From Spirochaetota bacterium (lineage in GTDB: Bacteria > Spirochaetota > Brachyspiria > Brachyspirales > JACRPF01), in assembly GCA_038043445.1 (NCBI GenBank), contig JBBTBY010000143.1, forward strand, positions 1-39,988: a stretch of DNA of 39,988 nt. Reading direction: 5' to 3'. The notes beneath the pieces were generated by a model that was not told the DNA's origin, did not search any database, and worked only from the letters and a program-made list of their open reading frames with translations. Positions within the stretch are counted from its first letter, which is position 1, and the number at the start of each line of letters is the position of its first letter. The position numbers and the translations under genes are program-made. Shown piece by piece: positions 27,767 through 35,816 of the stretch.

Positions 27767-27783
27767 AAAAAAAGCCCTTAAAA
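27767..27783 (-). terminator. U-tract after the SRP RNA closing helix
   Basis: Minus strand: the 3' half of the closing helix (TACCGTT then TAAGGG) is followed by C and seven or more T residues. The helix is the long one formed with the 5' end of the RNA. It may end the stable RNA or cut down transcription into dnaX. Confidence 0.5.
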
Positions 27784-27890
27784 ACGGTAAGATAAGTCCA
27801 GCGCACGTACTCATCGTCGTACCGTTGCTGCCTTCCGGCCCTGGCGGGTTTGCCGTCAGTCCGCCGTGAACGTCCTACCGTTCATAAGGG
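27775..27890 (-). ncRNA. ffs: signal recognition particle RNA (4.5S type)
   Basis: The conserved core CAGGGCCGGAAGGCAGCA, which binds Ffh in bacterial SRP RNA, is read on the minus strand at about 27843-27826. The flanks GGCGGAC / and GCAACGGTACG fit the apical hairpin of the small bacterial form. The ends pair: CCCTTA-T-GAACGGTA at the 5' side with TACCGTTTTTAAGGG at the 3' side, leaving one mismatch and one G-U. Length is about 116 bases; the exact ends are inferred from this helix. It lies between tRNA-Ser and dnaX. Confidence 0.92.
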
Positions 27891-27893
27891 TTT

Positions 27894-27976
27894 CGGAGAA
27901 TGTGGGATTCGAACCCACGGTGCTTGCGCACACACGCTTTCCAGGCGTGCTCCTTCAACCACTCGGACAACTCTCC
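27894..27976 (-). tRNA. tRNA-Ser(GGA)
   Basis: Class II tRNA of 83 bases. Acceptor GGAGAGT pairs with ATTCTCC, the discriminator is G, the anticodon stem-loop is ACGCC-TGGAAA-GCGT with anticodon GGA, and a long variable arm precedes GTGGGTTCGAATCCCAC. CCA is not encoded. It is followed three bases later by the SRP RNA. Confidence 0.95.
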
Positions 27977-27991
27977 CGCTTCCAATCGCTG

Positions 27992-28065
27992 CGTGCCTAA
28001 GAGGATTTGAACCTCCGACCCTCAGAACCGCAATCTGATGCTCTATCCAGCTGAGCTACAGGCAC
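27992..28065 (-). tRNA. tRNA-Arg(GCG)
   Basis: Class I tRNA of 74 bases. Acceptor GTGCCTG pairs with TAGGCAC, and the discriminator is G. The D arm AGCTCAGCTGGATAGAGC holds A20, an arginine identity base. The anticodon stem-loop TCAGA-TTGCGGT-TCTGA gives anticodon GCG, which reads CGC and probably CGU. CCA is not encoded. Most bacteria read these codons with ACG (inosine), so the anticodon is worth noting. Confidence 0.93.
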
Positions 28066-28089
28066 GTCTTAAGGAAAATTAAGGAGTGC

Positions 28090-28118
28090 ACTATATCAAG
28101 AACTCGGAAAAATATCAA
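28090..28118 (-). promoter_or_regulatory. promoter of the tRNA-SRP RNA-dnaX unit
   Basis: Minus strand -35 TTGATA (28118-28113), 17-base spacer, -10 TATAGT (28095-28090). The start is expected near 28083, 18 bases before the 5' end of tRNA-Arg. Confidence 0.6.
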
Positions 28119-28124
28119 TGCCCG

Positions 28125-28268
28125 CATGAAATAAAAACGCAACCACAGAGAAAAGACAGGAGAACACAGAGAAATAGCGGGTATTGGTTTTAACCCAACG
28201 GGTGATATTTTATTTTCTCTCTCTGTGTACTCTCGGCCTTTCCTCGGTGATCTCCGTGGTTTTTCATG
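28125..28268. repeat. inverted-repeat element, copy 2
   Basis: Element of about 144 bases bounded by CATGAAA...TTTCATG. The left arm has AACCACAGAGAAAAG and AACACAGAGAAA; the right arm has TCTCTCTGTGT and CTCCGTGGTTTTTC. The core ATAGCGGGTATTGG, then TTTTAACCCAACGGGT, matches copy 1 with only a few changes, and CTCTCGGCCTTTCCTCGGT in the right arm is also shared. It lies between the tRNA promoter and aroE. A minus-strand open frame over it is considered spurious. Confidence 0.85.
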
Positions 28269-28343
28269 TCTTTTGTCATGATCTGGAGCGATCGAAATAT
28301 TGCATTTCCGGGGATTTGTCTTACAATGCAGACGAGCCCGATA

Positions 28344-29198
28344 ATGAAGACCATTGATGGTAATACCCAGGTCGCCTGCGTCATAGGCAATCCCATTGAG
28401 CATACGCTTTCTCCGCTCATGCATAATCACGCGTTCGCCCGAATGAAATTGAACTGGGTGTATATACCGTTCCTCGTGAACGATATCGAGGATGCGGTCG
28501 CCGGCATGCGCGCATTATCCATTCGCGGTGCATCGGTGACGATACCATTCAAGCGCTCGGTGATTCCGTTCCTCGATGCTGTCGATCCAGCCGCGCGGCT
28601 CGCCGGCTCGGTGAATACCATCGTGTATGATCACGGGAAGCTAACCGGCTACAGCTCCGACGGATACGGGGCCGTCCGTGCGCTGAAAGAGTGTTCGCCC
28701 ATAGCCGGGAAAAACATCGTGGTCCTCGGGAACGGCGGGAGCACATCGGGCATCCTGTCGGCTCTCCGCGATGAGGCGCCGTCAAAGATAACCATTGTTG
28801 GTCGTGACAGGAATAAAGTAAACGCTTTCATCGCGTCGATGGGGGGCGTGATCGTTTGCGACGGCATGCTGTTCTCGGATGCGGTGAGGGAGCGATGCGC
28901 CGCTGCCGATATTATCATCAATACGACATCCGTGGGTATGCATCCCGAAGTGAATGCCTCCCCGATACCGGAAGACTGCATCATGCAGAGGCACGTCGTC
29001 TTCGACATCGTCTATACGCCGAAGGATACGCTCCTTCTCCGGTATGCGCGCACACGCGGGGCGAAGATCGTGTATGGATATAAAATGCTCCTGCATCAGG
29101 CGGCGGTACAATTCGAATTGTGGACGAAGATGCCGTTCCCGACAGATGCAGTTGATACGGTGCTGTCACGTGAGCTTGCGCGGAGGGACCATGGATAA
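28344..29198 (+). CDS. aroE: shikimate dehydrogenase
   Basis: NADPH enzyme that makes shikimate in aromatic amino acid synthesis; 284 residues from this start. VIGNPIEHTLSPLMHN at the N-terminus and the catalytic lysine in SVTIPFKRSV are intact. The catalytic Asp region reads YSSDGYG where NTDG is usual. The nucleotide loop LGNGGSTSGI replaces GAGGA. The start is not certain: ATG 28344 gives the usual spacing to the first motif, while ATG 28326 in frame would add six residues; neither has a good ribosome site. It overlaps the next gene by eight bases. Confidence 0.92.
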   Translation: MKTIDGNTQVACVIGNPIEHTLSPLMHNHAFARMKLNWVYIPFLVNDIEDAVAGMRALSIRGASVTIPFKRSVIPFLDAVDPAARLAGSVNTIVYDHGKLTGYSSDGYGAVRALKECSPIAGKNIVVLGNGGSTSGILSALRDEAPSKITIVGRDRNKVNAFIASMGGVIVCDGMLFSDAVRERCAAADIIINTTSVGMHPEVNASPIPEDCIMQRHVVFDIVYTPKDTLLLRYARTRGAKIVYGYKMLLHQAAVQFELWTKMPFPTDAVDTVLSRELARRDHG

Positions 29199-29676
29199 CA
29201 GGACCTACAAACTGCTCGTTGTCTCCGATACGCACGGGAATATCGATGCCATTGAAAAAATGGTAGCGAGCGAACCGGACATCCATGGGATAATGCATCT
29301 CGGCGACGGTATATCCGATCTCATGACAGCCGAGATACCGATGCATATAGAACGGCACTGCGTGAACGGCAATTGCGATGCCGCGCGCGGGCATCCGCGG
29401 ACGCTCGAAAGTACGTTCGGCGGGGTAGGGGTGGTTGCTGCACACGGCGACTCGTACAATGTGAAGCAAACGCTTACATCGCTCCGGTCGAAGGTGATAC
29501 GGAGCGAGGCGCCCCTCGGGTTTTTCGGTCACACGCATGAACGAACCCATTCCGATGAGAACGGTGTCAAGCTCATCAATCCGGGTCATGGCGCGCGGGG
29601 GGAATACCTTGTGGCGGTTTTTTCTGAAAAAGGATATGCTGTGGAATTCAAGGAGATAACTCTTGGCGAACAATAA
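29191..29676 (+). CDS. YfcE/MJ0936-type metallophosphodiesterase
   Basis: Two-metal phosphoesterase of 161 residues. The metal ligands are visible in order: DTHGN near 13, GDG near 37, GNCD near 58, AHGD near 83 and GHTH near 108. Family members hydrolyse phosphodiesters; the natural substrate here is unknown. ATG at 29191 has GGAGG upstream within the end of aroE and overlaps that gene by eight bases. It overlaps the next gene by 14 bases, so the three are one coupled unit. Confidence 0.9.
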   Translation: MDNRTYKLLVVSDTHGNIDAIEKMVASEPDIHGIMHLGDGISDLMTAEIPMHIERHCVNGNCDAARGHPRTLESTFGGVGVVAAHGDSYNVKQTLTSLRSKVIRSEAPLGFFGHTHERTHSDENGVKLINPGHGARGEYLVAVFSEKGYAVEFKEITLGEQ

Positions 29677-30583
29677 ACCGCTCCCGATAACGATCATTGA
29701 ATTCATTCCGGCGTTATTCCTGATAGGGCTTTTCATGCTGCTGCCGTATCGTTTTACGTTATGGTTCTCGCGCCTGGTCGGGCGCATCGCGTTCCGCTTC
29801 GCAGAAGAAGCGCGCAACGACGCGCTCTATGGGCTCTCGCTCGCCTTCCCTGACTGGGACAAGGAAAAGATCCGTGCGATGGCGATACGATCCTTCGAGC
29901 ATATGGTCATGTATTTCGTAGAAGCATTCGTATTTCCGATACGTTTCTCGAGCAAGCGCATCGAGAAGAAGCTTGTGCGTGTCGTCAATTACGAAGTGGT
30001 GGAGAAAATACTCGCGGAAGGGAAGGGGCTTATCGCTTTGGCCGCGCATCTGGGCAATCCCGAGATACCGGGTATGATAACGGGGATAAAAGGGCATCCT
30101 GTGTACGGCGTGAACCGACGTATGGACAATCCGCTGTTCCAGTGGATGGCGAAAACAGCGCGTGAGGCTAAAGGAATAATCATAGTGCCGCGGGACAAGG
30201 CGCTGCGCATGATATTCGATGCGCTTCGGACGAATAATCCCGTTGCGTTCCTCATTGACCAGAACTGGGCTGCGGGCGGTGTGTTCGTGCCGTTCTTCGG
30301 GAAGCTCGCCGCTACGGCGAAAGGGCCGGTGCAATTCGCCATGAAAACGGGCGCAAAACTGCTCGTCACATATGATCTGCGCAACCCCGACGGTACGCAC
30401 ACGGCGACGTTCGGCGATATCGTCGAGCTCGAGATAAAAGAGAACGATGAGGAAACGATACGGTATACTACCGCAAAATATACGAAGATATTCGAGGACC
30501 TGATACGGCAGCATCCGGAACAATGGATGTGGGCGCATGGGCGCTGGAGCACACGTCCCCCCGAGGAAATAAAAGGGAAATAG
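29663..30583 (+). CDS. LpxL/HtrB-type lysophospholipid acyltransferase
   Basis: Membrane acyltransferase of 306 residues that likely adds a secondary acyl chain to lipid A or a related lipid. An N-terminal membrane helix (about 9-30) is followed by the catalytic H(X4)E motif at His129-Glu134 in AAHLGNPE. NNPVAFLIDQNW and VFVPFFGKLAATAKGP are the later family blocks. The start is TTG with AAGGAG seven bases upstream. Its presence fits a lipopolysaccharide-like outer membrane, but the precise acceptor is not known. Confidence 0.87.
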   Translation: MANNKPLPITIIEFIPALFLIGLFMLLPYRFTLWFSRLVGRIAFRFAEEARNDALYGLSLAFPDWDKEKIRAMAIRSFEHMVMYFVEAFVFPIRFSSKRIEKKLVRVVNYEVVEKILAEGKGLIALAAHLGNPEIPGMITGIKGHPVYGVNRRMDNPLFQWMAKTAREAKGIIIVPRDKALRMIFDALRTNNPVAFLIDQNWAAGGVFVPFFGKLAATAKGPVQFAMKTGAKLLVTYDLRNPDGTHTATFGDIVELEIKENDEETIRYTTAKYTKIFEDLIRQHPEQWMWAHGRWSTRPPEEIKGK

Positions 30584-30611
30584 TTGACTTTGCCTGCTCT
30601 TTCAGTATGAT
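30584..30611 (+). promoter_or_regulatory. promoter of the HD-GYP gene
   Basis: Plus strand -35 TTGACT (30584-30589), 16-base spacer, -10 TATGAT (30606-30611). The -35 begins right after the stop codon of the acyltransferase gene. A better -10-like TATAAT at 30617-30622 is too far from this -35. Confidence 0.5.
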
Positions 30612-30643
30612 GTCCGTATAATAAGGTCTGCCCGGAGGCGGTC

Positions 30644-31873
30644 GTGCTCGAACGATGTGAACTGGAACAGCTCAAGGCAGGGATGATCATCGGCGCTGCG
30701 GTGAGCAGTGAACGTAATAATGCAACGCTCATCGAAGCGGATACGGTCTTGTCGGAAAAAATGATCGATACGCTCAAGAAACACGAGGTCTCGTACGTAT
30801 TCGTCAAGATAATAAAAGAACCCGCCCCCGCGGCCGAAGAGCCGCGGGCTGCGCCTGTCGTTGCCGCCGCCTCATCCGCACCAGAGCGGCCGCGCCCGGC
30901 GGTAGTGATAACGGATCTCGTTACTAACGCGAAGCAGGAGATCATTGACCGCAATTTCACCGAAGAGGCGGGCAAGACGATACTCCGCATCGACAGCGCA
31001 CAGGCGATCGAGCTCAAGGGCAAGACCGTTGAGAAGACCATGCAGATATTCCAGAAAGTGCGGGGCGACGGGAAGCTCGATTTCAAGAGCATGAAAGATG
31101 AGATCAATGCACTTATCGCGGAGATATATAAGAACCAGCAGGCGTTCCTGAACCTGAGCGTCATAAAAAATGCGAGCCACTATACCTATCAGCACAGTGT
31201 CGATGTGTCCTCACTGGCGGTCCTCGTAGGGAAATCGATGAACCTTCATTACACGGAGGTTGCACTGCTCGGATTTGGCGGCCTCATGCACGATATCGGC
31301 CTTTCAACGATACCGGCTGAGATACTGGAAAAAAAGGGAAAGCTTACGGAGTCCGAGCGCGAAAAGGTTAAACAGCATCCCCTTGACGGGTACAACAGGA
31401 TAGTCAAACAGGACGTCGATCCGAAAGTATCGCAGGTGGTATTGCAGCATCATGAATGGATCAACGGCAACGGTTACCCGTCAAAAGCCGCCGGCGCATC
31501 GATAATGACCGTGAGCAAGGTTATCGCCATTTGCGACGTATACAGCGCATTGGTCACGAATGACCGCTATCGACCGCCGTTCCCGCCGTACAAGGCAGTG
31601 CAGATGATAATGGGTGAGGCGGGCAGCCATTTCGACATGAATATCGCCAAGGCGTTCCAGCAGGTCATGGGGCTCTATCCGAACGGGAGCATGGTCCGGC
31701 TTGCCGACGGGACCACCGCACGTGTCATTGACCAGAACCCGGGAGCGCTCCTGTACCCGATAGTGCAGGTTGTTAAGGACAAGGATGGAAAGACCGCCAA
31801 TGGTGTCGAGATAATCGATATCAAGGAAAAGCGCGATAAATTCGTAAAAGAAGTATTATCGGGCATCGAATAG
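30644..31873 (+). CDS. HD-GYP domain protein
   Basis: Probable cyclic-di-GMP phosphodiesterase, 409 residues. The N-terminal 55 residues look like the DUF3391-type domain often found before HD-GYP. A Pro/Ala linker (about 59-85) leads to the HD-GYP domain: the HD pair is at 216-217, HHEWINGNGYP at 269-279 keeps the GYP triad, and DVYSALVTNDRYRP follows. A C-terminal extension of about 70 residues is of unknown role. The start is GTG with GGAGG seven bases upstream. With the GGDEF-EAL protein it suggests active cyclic-di-GMP signalling. Confidence 0.9.
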   Translation: MLERCELEQLKAGMIIGAAVSSERNNATLIEADTVLSEKMIDTLKKHEVSYVFVKIIKEPAPAAEEPRAAPVVAAASSAPERPRPAVVITDLVTNAKQEIIDRNFTEEAGKTILRIDSAQAIELKGKTVEKTMQIFQKVRGDGKLDFKSMKDEINALIAEIYKNQQAFLNLSVIKNASHYTYQHSVDVSSLAVLVGKSMNLHYTEVALLGFGGLMHDIGLSTIPAEILEKKGKLTESEREKVKQHPLDGYNRIVKQDVDPKVSQVVLQHHEWINGNGYPSKAAGASIMTVSKVIAICDVYSALVTNDRYRPPFPPYKAVQMIMGEAGSHFDMNIAKAFQQVMGLYPNGSMVRLADGTTARVIDQNPGALLYPIVQVVKDKDGKTANGVEIIDIKEKRDKFVKEVLSGIE

Positions 31874-31893
31874 CAGCGTTCAAAAGGACAAAC

Positions 31894-32634
31894 ATGATCG
31901 ATCTATCCCCGGCATCATGGGCCATAAGCATACTTTCGGGTTTTTTCATCGGTATCGCGAAAACAGGCATTTCCGGGCTCGGCATAGCCGTAGTGCCTCT
32001 CATGGCATCGGTATTCCCGGCGCGCGCGTCCACCGGCATCATACTGCCGATGCTCATCATGGCGGACATCATTGCCGTCATTTATTACCGCAAACACGCT
32101 CAGTGGAACCATCTGCTGCGCATCATCCCGTTCTCCGTCGTCGGCGTCATCGCGGGATTCCTGCTTCTCGGGCGTGTCGGTGATCATGAGATGCGTATCG
32201 TCATCGCCTCGCTTATCCTCGTGCTGGTCGCGCTCAATATGCTCCGGGACGTCGGCGTCATACGCGATGAGATGATACCGACGAACCTCGTATTCACCGC
32301 CGTCATGGGCATACTCGCCGGGGCAACGACCATGCTTGCCAATGCCGCCGGGCCCATCATGGTGGTCTATCTCCTGTCGATGAAGCTTGAGAAAAAGGAA
32401 TTCATAGGTACCGGTTCGTGGTATTTCTTCTTCGTGAACTGCTTCAAGGTGCCGTTCTCCGCATCGCTCGGGCTTATCACGCCGGCAACACTCGCGTTCA
32501 ACGGGCTTCTGTTCCCGGCGATAGCCGTCGGAGCGGTGACCGGGATACTCATCGTCAAACGAATCCCGCAGCGTGTGTTCCAGATCGTCGTACAGCTCTT
32601 GGCCGTCGCCGGGGCGATAAAGCTTTTCTTTTAG
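31894..32634 (+). CDS. TauE/SafE-family membrane permease
   Basis: Membrane protein of 246 residues with about eight hydrophobic helices. GFFIGIAKTGISGLGIAVVPL near 12-32 and MGILAGATTMLANAAGPIM near 140-158 are the duplicated family blocks (GxGKTGxxGxG and TTMLAN-GP). Members are thought to export sulfite or other small organosulfur anions; the substrate here is not known. AAGGA precedes the ATG. It follows the HD-GYP gene after 20 bases and is convergent with the STAS gene. Confidence 0.85.
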   Translation: MIDLSPASWAISILSGFFIGIAKTGISGLGIAVVPLMASVFPARASTGIILPMLIMADIIAVIYYRKHAQWNHLLRIIPFSVVGVIAGFLLLGRVGDHEMRIVIASLILVLVALNMLRDVGVIRDEMIPTNLVFTAVMGILAGATTMLANAAGPIMVVYLLSMKLEKKEFIGTGSWYFFFVNCFKVPFSASLGLITPATLAFNGLLFPAIAVGAVTGILIVKRIPQRVFQIVVQLLAVAGAIKLFF

Positions 32635-32694
32635 CGTACAGAACGATACACAGGCAGGTTTACATAATATGCATTATCGGAAGTTGCCATAAGC

Positions 32695-33024
32695 TCAGTG
32701 CACATCGTCCCGAGAATTGAATATCGTGAAGAAACGCGAAAGCCCGGAGAGATCGAAGAGCTTGCTGACCTGCGGCTGCGGTGCGCAGAGCGAGAATTTC
32801 TTCTTCGATTTGCGCAGCGTCTTGTGGAGGTTGATGAAAACACCCATGGCCGTTGAATCGAGGAAATTCACTGCCGAAAGATCGATGCACAGATGCTTGA
32901 ACGTTTTCGATCGTGTTATGAGTTCATCGAGCGACGCCTTGAGATCGGGCGCCAAGAGCACGTCAACACGTCCTGCCAGGATGACTATATGAATCTCATT
33001 ACGTATCTCAGTCTGCAGTTCCAT
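32695..33024 (-). CDS. STAS-domain anti-sigma factor antagonist
   Basis: Single-domain protein of 109 residues of the SpoIIAA/RsbV type. The phosphorylatable serine is Ser57 in NFLDSTAMG, and the flanking LCIDLS strand is typical. Such proteins bind or release a partner according to phosphorylation by a HATPase-type kinase; no such kinase is in the window. AAGGTG lies before the ATG. It has its own promoter and is a single-gene unit. Confidence 0.88.
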   Translation of the reverse strand: MELQTEIRNEIHIVILAGRVDVLLAPDLKASLDELITRSKTFKHLCIDLSAVNFLDSTAMGVFINLHKTLRKSKKKFSLCAPQPQVSKLFDLSGLSRFFTIFNSRDDVH

Positions 33025-33049
33025 GCTTCACCTTCATTACTATACCTCC

Positions 33050-33078
33050 ATTACACACTTGCCGAGGCATTTTGTCAA
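33050..33078 (-). promoter_or_regulatory. promoter of the STAS gene
   Basis: Minus strand -35 TTGACA (33078-33073), 17-base spacer, -10 TGTAAT (33055-33050). The start is expected near 33043, 19 bases before the ATG. Confidence 0.6.
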
Positions 33079-33108
33079 GGAAAGCTGCCCATGAGGACGG
33101 TCGTCTTC

Positions 33109-33136
33109 TTGACATTTGACCGCGATGAAATACTAT
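33109..33136 (+). promoter_or_regulatory. promoter of the zinc-ribbon/yjbQ pair
   Basis: Plus strand -35 TTGACA (33109-33114), 16-base spacer, -10 TACTAT (33131-33136). The start is expected near 33143. Together with the STAS promoter it forms a divergent pair with the -35 boxes about 30 bases apart. Confidence 0.65.
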
Positions 33137-33168
33137 GAAACCCTCAATCGATCGAGAAGGATGATGCC

Positions 33169-33624
33169 ATGGCGAAGTTCAAGTGCAGGAAATGCGGCGC
33201 CGAGAACGAGAAGGTGAACGATCGCTGTGTGTCGTGCAAGGAACCCCTCTATCACGACACCCCCTACCCCACCGCCGTCACCGCCACGCTCATCCTCGAT
33301 GTCGTATTCATGGTGCTCTACGCCGTCGCCATTCCGCTCTATATGCATGCCGCTCAGGGCCAACAGAGCGTCGGCAATTCAATGGCGGTACCGCTCCCCG
33401 AGGCAGGGAGCTTTTTCTATATGCTTTGGCTCCTCCTTTTCGGCATCTATATCGCGGTACGTCTCGCGTATATCGTGAACCACTTTACCGTGAAGAATGA
33501 AACGGTCATCTTCATTCGCCGCCTTGTCATGTTCGCGGAATCGGTAACGATGTTCCCCGTACAGTCGATATTGGCGCTCTATTTCTATAATCCGGCCACG
33601 AAAAAGGCCCCCACAAAAGTCTGA
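33169..33624 (+). CDS. zinc-ribbon membrane protein of unknown function
   Basis: Protein of 151 residues. An N-terminal zinc ribbon has Cys6, Cys9, Cys20 and Cys23 (FKCRKCG and RCVSCKE). Three membrane helices follow (about 38-60, 83-103 and 118-141). No enzymatic motif was recognised. GAAGG lies eight bases before the ATG. The stop is directly followed by the yjbQ start, so the two are translated together, but the reason for the pairing is unclear. Confidence 0.75.
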   Translation: MAKFKCRKCGAENEKVNDRCVSCKEPLYHDTPYPTAVTATLILDVVFMVLYAVAIPLYMHAAQGQQSVGNSMAVPLPEAGSFFYMLWLLLFGIYIAVRLAYIVNHFTVKNETVIFIRRLVMFAESVTMFPVQSILALYFYNPATKKAPTKV

Positions 33625-34038
33625 ATGAAGTCAAAGACCGAATATATCACCTTCAATACGAAAAGTCACAGGGAATACATACGGATAACCGACCGTGTCG
33701 CAAAGGTCGTGAGCGACAGCGGCATACGCGAGGGCATGGTACTCGTGTCCGCCATGCATATAACCGCGGGTGTTTTCGTCAACGACAATGAAAGCGGCAT
33801 ATTGAAGGATATCGATGATATGCTCGAACGCCTGGCGCCGTATCGCGATGACTACCGGCATCATCGCACCGGCGAGACGAACGGCGATTCGCATCTGAAG
33901 AACATACTCACGCATCATCAGGTCATTGTTCCGGTCACCGACGGGAAGCTCGACCTCGGTCCTTGGCAGGAGATATTCTACGCGGAATTCGACGGTCAGC
34001 GCGGGAAGCGGCTTATCATCAAGGCGATGGGGGAATAG
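33625..34038 (+). CDS. YjbQ-family protein
   Basis: Compact protein of 137 residues of the YjbQ (UPF0047) family; some members have weak thiamine-phosphate synthase activity, but the true role is not settled. [15 protein letters not shown] near 43-57, [15 protein letters not shown] near 79-93 and [16 protein letters not shown] near 111-126 are the family blocks, with conserved histidines. The last 20 bases overlap the 3' end of the convergent ABC-F gene. Confidence 0.88.
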   Translation: MKSKTEYITFNTKSHREYIRITDRVAKVVSDSGIREGMVLVSAMHITAGVFVNDNESGILKDIDDMLERLAPYRDDYRHHRTGETNGDSHLKNILTHHQVIVPVTDGKLDLGPWQEIFYAEFDGQRGKRLIIKAMGE

Positions 34039-35809
34039 CACGTCCGTCGATCGTTTCCAGTTCTTCGCAGAGTCTGAGCCAGGAACCTTCCGCATCACGA
34101 ATGAGCGAATCAAGTTCGGCAAGCCGTGCGCTTTTTGAGGCATCGAATGCACCGCTCTCAAAGAACGTCATGACCTCCGCGCGCTCATTCTGGTACGCTT
34201 TGAGATCACGCTCCGCGGCCGCGACCGCCTGTATCGCACGCCGACGCTCCGCGGCAATGTTCTTTTTCTTTTCCGGTACCGCTGACGAGGCACGCTTCTC
34301 ATTGCCGGAAGGATCGCTGTCATCGTCGGACGCATCGCGGGTAAGACGCCAGACATAATCGTCGTAGGACCCGGGATAATGCGTCACACTGCCCCGCTTT
34401 ACCTCGAGAATATCGGTCGCAATGAGATTGACGAATGTACGGTCATGGCTCACGAAGAGTATGGTGCCGGTGAAATTCTTAAGCGCCTGCGCGAGCGTTT
34501 CCACCGTTTCGAAATCGAGATGGTTGGTCGGCTCGTCCAGGAAGAGGATATTCGCCCCCGAGAGCAGGAGCCCCGCAAGTGCAAGACGCGACCGCTCGCC
34601 GCCGGACAGGACGGATATGTTTTTCTCCACCGCATCGCCCCGAAAGAGGAATGATCCGGCGAGATCGCGTATGTCCTGCGCGAGAATATCCTTCCCCGCG
34701 CACGATTCCAGGTATGACTGCACGGTCTTCCCCGCCGGGAGCGACGCGTATACATGCTGCGCATAGTAGGCGACCTTCGTCTCTATACCGAACGATACCG
34801 TTCCGCCGAGCGACGGAAGCTCTCCCGCAAGCGTCCGTATCAGGGTGGTCTTCCCTTCGCCGTTATCGCCGAGCACGGCAACATGACTCCCGCGCGCTAT
34901 CTCAAGGCGTATATTGCGTGCGACGGCATGCTTCCCGTAACCGATGGCAAGCGCGTCCGACGAGAGCGCGGTACCGCGTCGTTCGTCACCGCCGGGTATG
35001 CGCATACGCACATTCTTCGCGGCTGCCGGTATCTCTATGGGTAGAAGCTTCGAGAGCTCGCGCATCTTTGAGCGCGCACGCGATGCTGTCGATGCGTTCG
35101 CGCGGAACCGTTCGATGAACGAGGTGAGCTTCTCGCGGCGTTCTTCGACGGCCTTGTTCGCCTCGATCATCTGCTCGCGTACCTCATCGCGGAAGGCAAG
35201 GTAATCCTCGACCGCGCCCGGGAAAAACACGGCATCACCGTCCTCGACGGAGAGCGTCTTATCGCAGGTGGTCCTCAGGAACTGCCGGTCATGGGAAATG
35301 ATGAAGTAGCCGCCGTTGAATGACAGAAGAAAACGCTCAAGGAGTATCAGGGTGGACAGATCGAGGTAATTCGTCGGTTCATCGAGGAGTATGATATGCG
35401 GTTCATCGAGGAGCATCGCCGCAAGCTTTACGCGCATACGGTAGCCGCCGGACAATGCACGGATGCGGGAGCGGAGCATGTCCCCTTTCACCTGAAAACG
35501 CGCCGCCATGCGGGCGCAATCCCATTCCTCGCGATGCGATGCATGCATGAGAAAGCCGATCACCGTGTCTTCCGCGGTATACGGTTCGTCCTGCGAGAGC
35601 GTCCCGATGCGCAGTCCGCTCGATCGTATGATGCGCCCTTCGTCCGGCTCCTCCTGCCCGGTCAGGATGCGGAGCAAAGTCGTTTTTCCCGCACCGTTGC
35701 GTCCGATGACGCCGATCCTGTCCTCTTCGGTGATGCACACCGATGCGCCGTTGAGAATATGCTGCATCCCGTAATGTTTTACGAGTGATTCTGCGAATAG
35801 CTGTTTCAA
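34019..35809 (-). CDS. ABC-F family ATPase
   Basis: Soluble protein of 596 residues with two ABC domains and no membrane segment. The first P-loop is GRNGAGKTT near 36-44 with signature ALSGGYRMR; the second is GDNGEGKTT near 330 with signature VLSGGERSR and [12 protein letters not shown] charged linker between them (about 220-265) is the P-site tRNA interaction motif region of ribosome-binding members. The C-terminal 100 residues form a charged helical tail as in Uup/YdiF types. It follows the MlaC-like gene after seven bases. Role in translation or antibiotic protection is inferred. Confidence 0.92.
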   Translation of the reverse strand: MKQLFAESLVKHYGMQHILNGASVCITEEDRIGVIGRNGAGKTTLLRILTGQEEPDEGRIIRSSGLRIGTLSQDEPYTAEDTVIGFLMHASHREEWDCARMAARFQVKGDMLRSRIRALSGGYRMRVKLAAMLLDEPHIILLDEPTNYLDLSTLILLERFLLSFNGGYFIISHDRQFLRTTCDKTLSVEDGDAVFFPGAVEDYLAFRDEVREQMIEANKAVEERREKLTSFIERFRANASTASRARSKMRELSKLLPIEIPAAAKNVRMRIPGGDERRGTALSSDALAIGYGKHAVARNIRLEIARGSHVAVLGDNGEGKTTLIRTLAGELPSLGGTVSFGIETKVAYYAQHVYASLPAGKTVQSYLESCAGKDILAQDIRDLAGSFLFRGDAVEKNISVLSGGERSRLALAGLLLSGANILFLDEPTNHLDFETVETLAQALKNFTGTILFVSHDRTFVNLIATDILEVKRGSVTHYPGSYDDYVWRLTRDASDDDSDPSGNEKRASSAVPEKKKNIAAERRRAIQAVAAAERDLKAYQNERAEVMTFFESGAFDASKSARLAELDSLIRDAEGSWLRLCEELETIDGRAIPPSP

Positions 35810-35816
35810 CGATGAA

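Noticed and set aside
27739-27768. Upstream TTG start for dnaX
   Set aside because: It lies in the U-tract that follows the SRP RNA, whereas the GTG at 27738 has a GAGG site at proper distance and gives the usual DnaX N-terminus.
16546-28268. Possible CRISPR-like array from repeated CACAGAG units
   Set aside because: The units are paired arms of two separate inverted-repeat elements about 12 kb apart; there are no regular spacers and no cas genes.
28056-28430. Minus-strand open frame of 124 codons over repeat element 2 and the start of aroE
   Set aside because: It runs through the inverted repeat, the tRNA promoter and the antisense of aroE; no protein-like pattern was seen.
30617-30622. 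Perfect TATAAT before the HD-GYP gene as the main -10
   Set aside because: It is 27 bases from the TTGACT -35, too far for a sigma70 promoter; TATGAT at 16 bases is the better partner.
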